Below are positions 8,583-16,953 of a stretch of 44,473 nt of DNA, in pieces. Numbering within the stretch: the first letter of the stretch is position 1; every line of letters starts with the position of its first letter. A program made the translations under genes and the position numbers. Source of the stretch: Planctomycetaceae bacterium (GTDB lineage: Bacteria > Planctomycetota > Planctomycetia > Planctomycetales > Planctomycetaceae); NCBI GenBank assembly GCA_015485495.1, contig WFTL01000081.1, positions 1 through 44,473 of the forward strand, given 5' to 3'. Below the pieces are notes generated by a model. It did no database searches and was not told the DNA's origin. It was given only the letters and a program-made list of their open reading frames with translations.

Positions 8583-8786
8583 ATGTTGGTTCTGTCACGT
8601 AAGAAGAACGAAAGTATTGTGATCAATGACAACATCATGATCACGATCGTCGAAATCCGCGGCGACAAAGTGCGCCTGGGAATCGAAGCGCCGCGGGACG
8701 TGCCCGTGCATCGGCGTGAAGTGCTGGACGCGATTCTTCGCGAGCAGGAACTTGCCGGCCAGTCGGGCGACTCTTCTGTGGGATAA
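8583..8786 (+). CDS. csrA: Carbon storage regulator CsrA
   Basis: A 67-residue RNA-binding post-transcriptional regulator. The family signature is intact: MLVLSRKKNESIVI at the N-terminus, ITIVEIRGDKVRLGI in the middle, and EAPRDVPVHRREV, which carries the conserved Arg used in RNA contact. The family acts as a homodimer on GGA-bearing hairpins in mRNA leaders. The frame opens 48 bases earlier, but the family start is the ATG at 8583. CsrA is often encoded beside flagellar genes; here it stands alone between HU and tRNA-Glu. Its leader contains GGA triplets (for example near 8532), so autoregulation is possible but not shown. Confidence 0.96.
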   Translation: MLVLSRKKNESIVINDNIMITIVEIRGDKVRLGIEAPRDVPVHRREVLDAILREQELAGQSGDSSVG

Positions 8787-8888
8787 TTCTGCGTGACACT
8801 TTCGGAAAACGGACGCCGGTTCGGCTCATGTTTTCCAGCCGCTTCAGCCGACAACGGAACTGCCGATCGCCACGCAATCATCTTCTGG

Positions 8889-8963
8889 GGCCCCATCGTC
8901 TAGTCAGGCCTAGGACACTGGATTTTCATTCCAGCAACGGGGGTTCGAATCCCCCTGGGGTCA
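8889..8963 (+). tRNA. tRNA-Glu(TTC)
   Basis: The acceptor arm GGCCCCA (8889-8895) pairs with TGGGGTC (8956-8962) with one G-U pair. The anticodon arm CTGGA-TTTTCAT-TCCAG gives anticodon TTC. The T arm GGGGG-TTCGAAT-CCCCC is perfect. The discriminator base is A at 8963. The 3' CCA is not encoded. A textbook intrinsic terminator follows 8 bases later, so the gene is a single-tRNA unit. Confidence 0.96.
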
Positions 8964-8970
8964 TCCACTG

Positions 8971-9005
8971 CACCTCCTTCGCTTTGTCGAAGGAGGTGTT
9001 TTTTT
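8971..9005 (+). terminator. Intrinsic terminator of tRNA-Glu
   Basis: A perfect 11-bp stem (8971-8981 with 8988-8998) with a 6-base loop is followed at once by seven T (8999-9005). This is one of only two textbook Rho-independent terminators found in the window. Confidence 0.95.
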
Positions 9006-9190
9006 GTCCGGACGTTGTTGTCCCGACTGTTCCAACCTGGACAGCTTCGACCAGGGCAGGCCCGGCCTGATCAAAACGGACGGTCCGTCCGTTTCCGGCC
9101 CTTCCGAAAAACCCCCATGGGAACGGAGATTTCCTGAACCTACAATCCTGGACGATCCAGGGTTTCAGGCTGTCAGGTATTCCGGTTCTC

Positions 9191-10210
9191 ATGTCCCGCA
9201 CCACCCGCCGCATTCGTCCGCCGCTGCCTTCCCGGCCCCTGCTGAAGCCGCTTCTGCCCAGCGCCCTGGCATCCGTGGTTCTGCATGCCGCCATTCTTCT
9301 GGGGCTGCTGCTGTCGGCCCGAGGATGCCGGGACGGCATCCAGGCTCAGCCGGGCGGAGAAATGTTCCGGCAGATCGGGCTGGCCCGGCTCCCCGATCCG
9401 GCATCCGACCGCGCGGATGCTCCGACTTCCACTGCCGCCGCCGATTCACCGGCTTCTGCCCCCTCGCTTCCCCTTCCGGATGTGGAGTCCGTGGTTCCGG
9501 ATGAACTGCCGGACGACATCCCGCCTGTTTCGCCGCCCCGGCCGAGCGACTCCCTCCATCCGGAACCGGTGCAGATCCTCGGGCCGGGCATGTCGCTGGC
9601 GGAACGGATGCTGCGTTCTGTCGAGCCGCCGTCGGCAGCCGGCAGCCGGCAGGGAGGCGGCTCCCGAACGCCGGGTCCGGGCGAAACGTCATTCATGGAC
9701 ATCCCGGACAGCGGCAGGCGAATCGTCTACGTGATCGATACGTCCGGCAGCATGAATGACGACGGCCGCATGGGTCTGGCCCAGGCTCAGCTCGAAAAAA
9801 GCCTGACTCTGCTGAGACCTGATCAGAGCTTTCAGGTGATTTTTTATGGAGATGCCCCGCAGGAAATGATTCTGCGCGGGCGGGCCCGGGGACTGCACCA
9901 GGCGACACTGCCCAACATCCGCATGGCCGTCAGCCGCATTCGGCAGGTGATTCCCGGCGGCGGCACATCGCACCTGCCGGCTTTGAGCCGGGCGTTCGCT
10001 TTGCGGCCCGACGTGATCTATTTTCTGACGGACGGACGGAACGCGAGCCACACGCGGCGGGAATTCGAAGACGTGCTGCGCCAGAACCGATCCGGTGCCC
10101 GCATCCATGTGATTGAGTTCGCCGGAGGACCGCCGGAGTCCCGGGAACTCACCTGGCTGCACCGTCTGGCAGCCGAAACCGGCGGCCAATACCGGCGTGT
10201 GGAACTGTAG
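9191..10210 (+). CDS. Membrane-anchored von Willebrand factor A domain protein
   Basis: A 339-residue protein. A basic N-terminus precedes one membrane segment (about residues 22-43, ASVVLHAAILLGLLLSA), followed by a Pro/Ser-rich linker of about 130 residues. A VWA domain occupies about 175-335. The metal-ion-dependent adhesion site is intact: DTSGSM at about 183-188, GGGTSH at about 257 and FLTDGR at about 278. The C-terminal half is therefore predicted to bind a divalent metal and a protein ligand in the periplasm-like space. The linker style resembles TonB-like envelope proteins. No MoxR ATPase or other usual VWA partner is adjacent. No good ribosome site precedes the ATG at 9191. Confidence 0.88.
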   Translation: MSRTTRRIRPPLPSRPLLKPLLPSALASVVLHAAILLGLLLSARGCRDGIQAQPGGEMFRQIGLARLPDPASDRADAPTSTAAADSPASAPSLPLPDVESVVPDELPDDIPPVSPPRPSDSLHPEPVQILGPGMSLAERMLRSVEPPSAAGSRQGGGSRTPGPGETSFMDIPDSGRRIVYVIDTSGSMNDDGRMGLAQAQLEKSLTLLRPDQSFQVIFYGDAPQEMILRGRARGLHQATLPNIRMAVSRIRQVIPGGGTSHLPALSRAFALRPDVIYFLTDGRNASHTRREFEDVLRQNRSGARIHVIEFAGGPPESRELTWLHRLAAETGGQYRRVEL

Positions 10211-10353
10211 CCACCGACTGTCGGATTCGCACCGGAACCGGGAGAACGGGGCGGTATGACAGAATCGGGCAGAATCAGAGCAACACCCGGGAATCCGGTG
10301 AGCTCGGTTCGCGGATGGCAGGAGGAACCGGGGAACAACAGCGTCAGGACCTG

Positions 10354-10830
10354 TCAGGAGACATCCTGGCGTCCCGCGGCCGACACACCGAACCGCATGG
10401 CCAGTGGATTGATCTGTTCAGCAATGTCGTCTTCGGACATGAACTCCCGCTTGTGGTATTCCACCTGTTCATTCGGGGTGTGATTGCGAACGGCTTCATC
10501 GCTGAGGACGAAATGTCCGTCCGGATCGGGACGGAAGAACATCCGGAACCACAGCATCTGTTCGACATTCGGCTGCGGAGAATGGAGCTGGATTTCGATG
10601 CCTTCTTCGTACCATTCGAACAGCATTCCGAAGAAGCCACTGGGGATGTATTTCACCGAGGCCAGGTCCACGCCGATGGATCGGTATTTCTCCTGTTCGA
10701 TGAGTTCCGACAGGACTTCCCGAAGGAGTGCCAGATCGGCACCGTCCCAGATTTCGATGTGGTCCAGAGCCACGACGGCCGTCGTGTCATCCGAATGGAT
10801 TTTCAGTCGCTGACGTTTCTTGGGATTCAT
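10354..10830 (-). CDS. STAS-domain-like (anti-anti-sigma type) protein
   Basis: A 158-residue cytosolic protein. Residues about 15-115 resemble a STAS domain: a beta strand (TAVVALDHIEIWD), helix (LREVLSELIEQEK), strand (SIGVDLASVKYIPSGFFGML) and later helix. The Ser in IPSGFFG sits where anti-anti-sigma factors of the SpoIIAA type carry their phosphorylated Ser/Thr. A C-terminal extension (about 115-158) of unknown role follows. The frame opens 43 codons upstream, but the ATG at 10830 has a GGAGG ribosome site 9 bases away. No anti-sigma kinase gene is nearby. Similar STAS-like proteins are common in planctomycetes; partner and process are unknown. Confidence 0.7.
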   Translation of the reverse strand: MNPKKRQRLKIHSDDTTAVVALDHIEIWDGADLALLREVLSELIEQEKYRSIGVDLASVKYIPSGFFGMLFEWYEEGIEIQLHSPQPNVEQMLWFRMFFRPDPDGHFVLSDEAVRNHTPNEQVEYHKREFMSEDDIAEQINPLAMRFGVSAAGRQDVS

Positions 10831-11266
10831 TGTGCGGAGCCTCCGGTCATGTGCCTGCAGCCGGATGCTGCAAACCCGAAACCGGACAGGCCGAAGAAAA
10901 AAGGCGGGATTCTGCAAGTGGAGTCGCCATAATGGTTTATCCCCCGAATCGCATGTCAATCCCTGATTCGCCCGTAGGCCGGAATGATGTTTCGGGGCAG
11001 CAACTGTGGCGAAGCTGCAACACGGAATACGCCGATCGTCGCCTTCAAAGAACAGATGAACACCTGGACGAAACGCGTGTCTTTTGAAGACGCCTGCGAC
11101 CCGGACACTCTGGCATTCGCCGGCCGTTCGGCGCGCCGGCCGGCCGGGAGCGTCGTATCAGGATGCCGGCGGAGTCTTGCCATCCGGCGGACGTCCGCGT
11201 ACAAGGCAGCATCCGGCATCTTTTTCGTTTCACTCTTGTTTCTGCTGCCGTCCGGCAGGACGGCTC
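10831..11266. other. Divergent intergenic region between the STAS gene and phoH
   Basis: About 436 bases. It holds the minus-strand promoter candidate at 10929-10959. Short plus-strand frames (for example from 10984 and 11084) read into phoH or overlap it, but lack family similarity. I see no further gene. Confidence 0.4.
10929..10959 (-). promoter_or_regulatory. Promoter candidate for the STAS gene
   Basis: On the minus strand TTGACA (10954-10959) is followed by CATTAT (10929-10934, four of six). The spacer is 19 bases, longer than ideal. It would give a leader of about 90 bases. Confidence 0.35.
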
Positions 11267-12256
11267 ATGTGTATGGCCGAAGCTTCCATACGGCTTGCTG
11301 ATCAGGAACAGGCGCGTGCTCTGTTCGGCCCTCAGGACGAGTTTCTGCGGCGTGTCCGGGCGGCCACTTCGGCCAGTGTGGTTCTGCGGGGCAATGAGAT
11401 TCGGGTATTCGGAACGCAGTCGCAGGTGAACGACTGCTGCCGCATCCTGAACGACTGGCAGAATCTGATTGCCGCCAACGGGGAACTTCTGGAAAGCGAC
11501 GTGCTGCGCACTCTGAATACCGACCGGCTCTCTCCGACAGATGAAGACAGGGAACGGCGTCGCAACGGGGCCATGGATGCCACTGCTGGTCGGACTCCGG
11601 CACCGCGCAGTGCGGGAGCAGTTCGTCCACGGACGGAAGGTCAGCGCCGTTACATGCAGGCCATGAGGGATCAGTCGCTGGTCTTCTGTGAAGGGCCGGC
11701 CGGATCCGGAAAAACCTACCTGGCCGTGGCCATGGCTTTGCAGGCACTGGAATCCGAAGATGTCCGCAAGGTCGTCCTCGTGCGGCCGGCCGTGGAAGCC
11801 GGGGAGAAACTGGGGTTCCTTCCGGGCGACATGCAGGCCAAGGTCAATCCGTATCTGCGGCCCCTTCTGGATGCCATCAACGACATGCTCGATTTCGATC
11901 AGGTGCGGCGTTACATGAGCAACGACGTGATCGAAGTGATTCCTCTGGCCTTCATGCGGGGACGGACACTGAACGACACGTTCATGATTCTGGATGAAGG
12001 ACAGAACACGACGGTCACTCAGATGAAGATGTTTCTTACCCGAATGGGAGTGAATTCCCGTATCGTGGTGACCGGAGACTGCACGCAGAACGACCTGCCG
12101 GACCACGCTGCCAGCGGCCTTACGGACGGAATTCGGCGACTTTCGGGAATCGACGGGGTTGCCATTGTTCGCCTGACGGGAAAGGATATTGTGCGACACC
12201 GCCTCGTGCGAGAGATTGTTTCGGCCTACGACGACGGGGAAGCGGCGGTCTGCTGA
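11267..12256 (+). CDS. phoH: PhoH-family ATPase
   Basis: A 329-residue cytosolic P-loop ATPase of the PhoH/PhoL family, linked in other bacteria to RNA metabolism and phosphate or stress response. A KH-like N-terminal domain spans about 1-105. The PhoH ATPase follows: Walker A GPAGSGKT at about 144-151, the RPAVEAGEKLGFLPGD block, Walker B MILDEGQN, and TGDCTQNDLP. Family length is 310-350. The frame opens 61 codons upstream, but that extension is low-complexity and unlike PhoH, so the ATG at 11267 (or 11273) is preferred. The pairing with a PgpH-type gene 78 bases downstream is a widely conserved arrangement that usually also includes ybeY, which is absent here. Confidence 0.93.
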   Translation: MCMAEASIRLADQEQARALFGPQDEFLRRVRAATSASVVLRGNEIRVFGTQSQVNDCCRILNDWQNLIAANGELLESDVLRTLNTDRLSPTDEDRERRRNGAMDATAGRTPAPRSAGAVRPRTEGQRRYMQAMRDQSLVFCEGPAGSGKTYLAVAMALQALESEDVRKVVLVRPAVEAGEKLGFLPGDMQAKVNPYLRPLLDAINDMLDFDQVRRYMSNDVIEVIPLAFMRGRTLNDTFMILDEGQNTTVTQMKMFLTRMGVNSRIVVTGDCTQNDLPDHAASGLTDGIRRLSGIDGVAIVRLTGKDIVRHRLVREIVSAYDDGEAAVC

Positions 12257-12270
12257 TCTGACGTCGGGTG

Positions 12271-12290
12271 TTCGCCGGATGGCCGGCGAA
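12271..12290 (+). promoter_or_regulatory. Intercistronic hairpin between phoH and the pgpH-like gene
   Basis: A perfect 8-bp stem (TTCGCCGG at 12271-12278 with CCGGCGAA at 12283-12290) with a four-base loop lies in the 78-base gap. There is no U tract, so it may modulate transcript stability or partial termination rather than end the operon. Confidence 0.4.
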
Positions 12291-12334
12291 ACAGTGCCAG
12301 CGCGACGGACGCAACTCCGTCGGCAGTCGATCAT

Positions 12335-14605
12335 ATGACATTCTTCGGCACACGCCGTGCCCGACAGACCCGGGTCTTCCGGCCGACTCAGTCGTGGTGG
12401 GAACGCATCCAGGAGTCCCTGCAGGACTACCGCATCGTCCGGCTGCTGACGGTTGCGGTGATCACGGTGGTCCTTCTGCTGCTGGCTTTGCAGTCCTGGC
12501 GGATGCAGTTTCCGTATCGGGAAGGCCAGTACATCACGGACGGCGTTCTGGCCCGCGTCAGTTTTCAGGTACGGAACGAACAGGAGACGCAGCGGGCCAG
12601 TGACGAAGCCCGGCGCAGCGCACCGCTCGTGTTCGTCCAGCACAACGACGTTCTGGACAGTCTGGCGGCCACGTTCCGCAGTCAGCTCAGCCAGGTCGCC
12701 AACGCATCCGAACTGAAAGAGCTGGACGAATCGGTCGCTGAAGCCTTCGGCCTGAAGGAAAACCCGGACGAATTCGTGAAGCTGCACGCGCTGCTGACCG
12801 GGACAGATTCGGTGGGAGAACACCTGGATCAGATCGTGCTGGAGTATTCTCAGTGGATCAGCGGTGCGCGGATGACGGGCATCCTCGACCCGACCACGCT
12901 CGCTCAGCTTCCGCAGCCCTATCCGGATGACACCCGCATCGAGGTGGTGAATGAATCCGGCATTCTGCAGAACGTCACCGTCCTGTCGGACGTCATTCTG
13001 GAAAACCAGCTCCTGGCCACCGGAGCGCTGGGCAAGGCCTGGCCCGGCCACCCCGCCCTGCGTCCTCTGCGTCCCTGGGTGGAACGCTGGACGCTCAGCA
13101 GCCTGACCGGGCACCTGGTGTACGACGAAAACGCGACCAACGAACGCCGCCAGGAAGCGGCCGACGCCACGGAAGTGCAGTACGACTTCTATCCGGCCGA
13201 TACGGTTCTCATCCCGGCCGGTCAGCTCGTCACTCCGGACAACGAACGGCTTCTGTTTTACGAATTCGAAGCCTGGGAAGCCACGCGGACAACGGGAGAA
13301 CGGCTGCGGCGGGTAGCCGGTGCCGTGGTTCTGGTGACCGGACTGGTCCTTCTGGTCGGGCTGTTTCTGGCATCGGCCCGACGACCGCTGCTCAATGATC
13401 TCACCCAACTGATGGCTCTGGTCGCCATGTCGGCCGCCGCCGTGGGCGCCAGTCGTCTGCTGAGTGCGGATTCCTGGCGGGCGGAAATCATTCCTCTGAT
13501 GGCCACCGTCATCATCATTGCGATCGTGCACGACCGCGTTCTGGCGGTTCTGATCGGTTTCTGCCTGACGCTGCTGGTGGCCTTTTCCACTCTGGGACGC
13601 CTGGACCACTTCGTGTCTCTGTTCGTTCTGTGTGTCACGGTCGTGATTCCGCTGCACACCGTGTCATCCCGAAGCACGATGATCAAAATCGGGTTCGCCG
13701 CTGCTGCCACGGGATTCGTCGTCGTCTGGGGACTCAACCTTCTTCAGGCCCATTCTCTGCCGGATTTCTGGGGGAACCCGGCCATTCTCACCTCCAGCCT
13801 CACCCTGTCCGTGTGGTCGCTGGTGTGCTGTTTTCTGGTGGCCGGCATCCTGCCGTTCATCGAAAAGGCCTTCGGCATCGTCACCGACATCAGTCTGCTG
13901 GAACTGACGAATGTGTCCCACCCGCTGCTGCAGGAACTGGTCCGTCGGGCTCCGGGGACCTACAACCATTCTTTGAGCGTGGCCACGATCGGAGAGGCCG
14001 CGGCCGATGCCATCGGCGCCAACGGCCTGCTGGTGCGGGTGGGCGCCTACTTTCACGACATCGGCAAGATGCTCAAGCCGGAATACTTCATCGAGAACAT
14101 GATCGAAGGGCAGGACAATCCGCACAACAACCTGACTCCGGCCATGAGTGCTCTGATCATCATCGGTCATGTGCGCGACGGGGCAGAACTGGCCGAACAG
14201 CACAACCTGCCCCAGAACCTGATCGATTTCATCGAACAGCACCACGGCACCACACTGGTGGAATACTTCTATCACGAAGCGGCCGCGCACGCTGATGAAG
14301 ATCACCGCACCGATGCGGAAGAATCGACGTTCCGTTATCCGGGGCCCCGGCCGCAGTCGCGGGAAACCGGCGTGATGATGCTGGCCGACGCGGTGGAAAG
14401 CGCCAGCCGGACGCTCAGCGATCCCACCCCCAGCCGCATTCAGTCTCTTGTGCGCGAAATCACGCTCAAACGTCTTCTGGACGGTCAGTTCGACGACTGC
14501 GGACTGACGATGAACGATCTGCGGGTCGTGCAGGAATCCATCGTCAAGACGCTGCTGGCCGTCCACCACGGCCGCATTCGCTATCCCGATCAGAAAACCG
14601 CCTGA
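12335..14605 (+). CDS. PgpH-type membrane HD phosphohydrolase (7TMR-HDED + HDIG)
   Basis: A 756-residue integral membrane protein. One membrane segment (about residues 34-56) is followed by a large extracytoplasmic 7TMR-HDED domain (about 60-320). A bundle of about six or seven membrane helices runs through about 325-530. The cytoplasmic HD domain (about 540-735) carries HSLSVATIGEAAA and the signature YFHDIGK at about 573, with IIGHV and later EQHHGTT. Characterised PgpH proteins hydrolyse cyclic di-AMP to pApA; that activity is inferred here from architecture. It follows phoH at 78 bases and is probably in the same transcript. The start at 12335 lacks a clear ribosome site. Confidence 0.92.
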   Translation: MTFFGTRRARQTRVFRPTQSWWERIQESLQDYRIVRLLTVAVITVVLLLLALQSWRMQFPYREGQYITDGVLARVSFQVRNEQETQRASDEARRSAPLVFVQHNDVLDSLAATFRSQLSQVANASELKELDESVAEAFGLKENPDEFVKLHALLTGTDSVGEHLDQIVLEYSQWISGARMTGILDPTTLAQLPQPYPDDTRIEVVNESGILQNVTVLSDVILENQLLATGALGKAWPGHPALRPLRPWVERWTLSSLTGHLVYDENATNERRQEAADATEVQYDFYPADTVLIPAGQLVTPDNERLLFYEFEAWEATRTTGERLRRVAGAVVLVTGLVLLVGLFLASARRPLLNDLTQLMALVAMSAAAVGASRLLSADSWRAEIIPLMATVIIIAIVHDRVLAVLIGFCLTLLVAFSTLGRLDHFVSLFVLCVTVVIPLHTVSSRSTMIKIGFAAAATGFVVVWGLNLLQAHSLPDFWGNPAILTSSLTLSVWSLVCCFLVAGILPFIEKAFGIVTDISLLELTNVSHPLLQELVRRAPGTYNHSLSVATIGEAAADAIGANGLLVRVGAYFHDIGKMLKPEYFIENMIEGQDNPHNNLTPAMSALIIIGHVRDGAELAEQHNLPQNLIDFIEQHHGTTLVEYFYHEAAAHADEDHRTDAEESTFRYPGPRPQSRETGVMMLADAVESASRTLSDPTPSRIQSLVREITLKRLLDGQFDDCGLTMNDLRVVQESIVKTLLAVHHGRIRYPDQKTA

Positions 14606-14626
14606 ATCCGAATCGGTACCTTCCGA

Positions 14627-15943
14627 TCACGGATCAGACGGGGCCGCCGCAGTTTCCCGCAGCCGTTCGCGCAGCCAGGCCAGAGCCGCATTCATCTGGA
14701 TGTCTTCGAATGCGGCGGAACGGTCTCCGGCGGTCCCGTCTTCCAGAAACACTTCCCGCCTCTGCACGGAAAGCGCCCAGTCGCGAAACTGCTCGTTCGT
14801 GAACCGGCATTCCAGTCCCGGATTCGGCCGCACGCCCCAGTCATCGTCCTCAGTCGCCTCACTGCTCCGGTGAATGTTGACACCGCTGGGCCGATGGTAC
14901 CAGGCCATGGTGAGTTTCAGCCGGCTGCCGCCCTGCCCCAGACGGATCACGTTCTGCACGCTTCCCTTCCCCCACGTGCGTTCTCCGACAACGACGGCCC
15001 GCCCGTGGTCCTGCAGAGCCGCACTGACGACTTCGCTGGCAGAAGCACTGTAGCGGTTGACCAGCACGGCCATCGGAAAATCCGGAAACGTGCCTTCGGC
15101 CGATGCGAGCCACTTCTGTTCATCCACGTTGCGGCCGCGCACACTGACAATCAGACCTTCCGACAGAAACAGGTCGCAGATTTCGATCGCCACATCCAGA
15201 AGGCCGCCCGGATTCGACCGCAGATCGAGAATCAGTCCCCGGAGTCCGTCATCCACAAGACCACTCACGGCAGACCGCACTTCATCGGCCGACATGCGGC
15301 TGAAATGCGACAGATGGATGTAACCGATCTTCTCATCCGGCGCATACATGAAGTCCCAGGTGTCATCATCCCGCAGACGGATCCCGTACACGGTCGGAAT
15401 CTGAATGACTTCCCGTTCCACGGTCAGTTCCACCGGCTTTTCTCCTTCCCCGGCGTGCAGAATGAGCAGGCGGACGGGGCGACCGGCCGGTCCCTGAATC
15501 ATGCTGACCGCTTCCTGCGGATCGACGTTTTCCAGAGACGTGCCGTTGACCGCGAGGATCACATCGCCGGACCGGATTCCCGCCCGGGCGGCCGGACTGC
15601 CCGGCAGCGGACTCATCACCCGAAGAACTCCGTCGCGCGTGTCCACATGCACACCGATTCCGCCGAATCTCTGGTCGACCGACTGCGTGAAACGGCGTTC
15701 CGTTTCCGGCGGAAGATAGGCCGAATACGGGTCCAGATGCCGCACCATGCCGCGGATGGCCGCTTCGATCAGTTCCCGCCGATCGACTTCCGTCACATAG
15801 TTCGTTTCGATCTGCTGAAACGATTCCACAAACAGCCTCATCAGCTCATACTGTTCGCGGGACGGGTCGTCCGTGAATCCGGCCGGGATCAGGACACAGA
15901 ACAGGCAAAGACAGCTCAGACAGGTCACGATTCTGCTGTGCAT
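14627..15943 (-). CDS. S41-family carboxy-terminal processing protease (CtpA-like)
   Basis: A 438-residue exported serine protease. A signal peptide spans about residues 1-24 (CLSCLCLFCVLIPAG). An N-terminal helical region is followed by a PDZ domain (about 85-165, with GGIGV and GIRSGDVILAVNG). The S41 core covers about 175-360. The catalytic dyad is visible: Ser in RYSASASEVVSAALQDHG and Lys in ERTWGKGSVQ. Members cleave C-terminal tails of envelope proteins. The ATG at 15943 has an AGGAAG ribosome site 7 bases upstream. It is convergent with the pgpH-like gene (22-base gap) and divergent from the aminotransferase gene. Confidence 0.94.
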   Translation of the reverse strand: MHSRIVTCLSCLCLFCVLIPAGFTDDPSREQYELMRLFVESFQQIETNYVTEVDRRELIEAAIRGMVRHLDPYSAYLPPETERRFTQSVDQRFGGIGVHVDTRDGVLRVMSPLPGSPAARAGIRSGDVILAVNGTSLENVDPQEAVSMIQGPAGRPVRLLILHAGEGEKPVELTVEREVIQIPTVYGIRLRDDDTWDFMYAPDEKIGYIHLSHFSRMSADEVRSAVSGLVDDGLRGLILDLRSNPGGLLDVAIEICDLFLSEGLIVSVRGRNVDEQKWLASAEGTFPDFPMAVLVNRYSASASEVVSAALQDHGRAVVVGERTWGKGSVQNVIRLGQGGSRLKLTMAWYHRPSGVNIHRSSEATEDDDWGVRPNPGLECRFTNEQFRDWALSVQRREVFLEDGTAGDRSAAFEDIQMNAALAWLRERLRETAAAPSDP

Positions 15944-16044
15944 CGAATTCTTCCTGAAATCGATCGTTCGGGATCAGACAGACTCAGGATACCCCGGCAG
16001 CAGGGGGCGGGTCGAGCGTCTGCCGTTCCTGCAGGATCGGTGTC

Positions 16045-16953
16045 ATGACGGGTGACGGCCCCGTGGCATGGCTGAACGGACATGTGCTGCCGGCTGCCGA
16101 CGCCCGCCTTCCGGTTCAGGACCTGGGAATTGTCGGCGGAATCAGCGTGGCGGACATGGCCCGCACGTACGGTCATCGGCCGTTCCGCATGGAACAGCAC
16201 GTCGAACGCCTGCTCGCTTCCTGCCGGGAACTGGGATTTCCGCCGGTTCGTCCGAAACAGGACCTTCTGGACGCGGCCGAAACCATCGCCGAACACAACG
16301 CCCGGAATCTGCCGGAAGGCGATGATCTGGGAATCGTGTGGTTTGTCACGGCCGGACTCAATCCCACCTACACGGGCGATGCCGGTCTGTCCGAATCGAC
16401 CGTCTGTGTTCACACGTTCCGGCTCCCGCTGGCCCGCTGGAAACCGGCCGTGGATTCGGGAGTCGTTCTGACAATCCCCGAACAGAAACATCTCCCGGAA
16501 GAATCGTTTCCGGTTCGGCACAAGACGCGCAGCCGCATCCACTGGTGGCTGGCGGATCGCCAGGCGGCCGCCGGACGCCCCGGCTCCCGCGCTCTGCTGC
16601 TGGACGAACAGGGCCGCATGACCGAAACGGCCACCGCCTGCTTTTATGCCGTCCGGGACGGAACGGTCCACACGCGTCTGTCGGGAGTCCTGAACAGCAT
16701 CACACGCCGCATTGTGCGGGAACTGTGCGCCGACCTGGACATCCCCTTTCAGTTCAGTGATCCTGATGTGGCGTTTTTGAGGCAGTGTGAGGAAGCGTTT
16801 CTGTCGTCCACCCCCTGTGGCCTGCTGCCGGTCGCATCGATCGACGAACAGCATCTGGCCGGACCGGACGGCCCGGTTCTGAAGCGTCTGCAGGCCGCCT
16901 GGACACAGCTCACAGGAATCGACACGTTCGCTCAGATTCGGGAAGCGCGATGA
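16045..16953 (+). CDS. Class IV PLP aminotransferase (IlvE/PabC fold)
   Basis: A 302-residue fold-type IV PLP enzyme. The N-terminus has the family pattern WLNGHVLPAADARLPVQDLG. Lys160, in PVRHKTRSR, is the expected Schiff-base lysine. Glu194 in MTETATACFY sits where the PLP pyridine-nitrogen Glu lies, and LSGVLNSITRR forms the phosphate-binding turn. Substrate cannot be assigned: branched-chain amino acids (IlvE), aminodeoxychorismate (PabC) and D-amino acids all use this fold. The usual Asn after Glu194 is replaced (TATACF), which is mildly atypical. An AGGA site precedes the ATG. It overlaps the next gene by 4 bases (ATGA), so the two are translationally coupled. Confidence 0.87.
   Translation: MTGDGPVAWLNGHVLPAADARLPVQDLGIVGGISVADMARTYGHRPFRMEQHVERLLASCRELGFPPVRPKQDLLDAAETIAEHNARNLPEGDDLGIVWFVTAGLNPTYTGDAGLSESTVCVHTFRLPLARWKPAVDSGVVLTIPEQKHLPEESFPVRHKTRSRIHWWLADRQAAAGRPGSRALLLDEQGRMTETATACFYAVRDGTVHTRLSGVLNSITRRIVRELCADLDIPFQFSDPDVAFLRQCEEAFLSSTPCGLLPVASIDEQHLAGPDGPVLKRLQAAWTQLTGIDTFAQIREAR

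Noticed and set aside
8926-9339. A minus-strand frame over tRNA-Glu and its terminator
   Set aside because: It reads through a complete tRNA and terminator and has no similarity to a protein.
11045-13657. An 870-codon minus-strand open frame
   Set aside because: It is antisense to phoH and the HD membrane protein and contains only low-complexity Arg/His/Gln-rich sequence.
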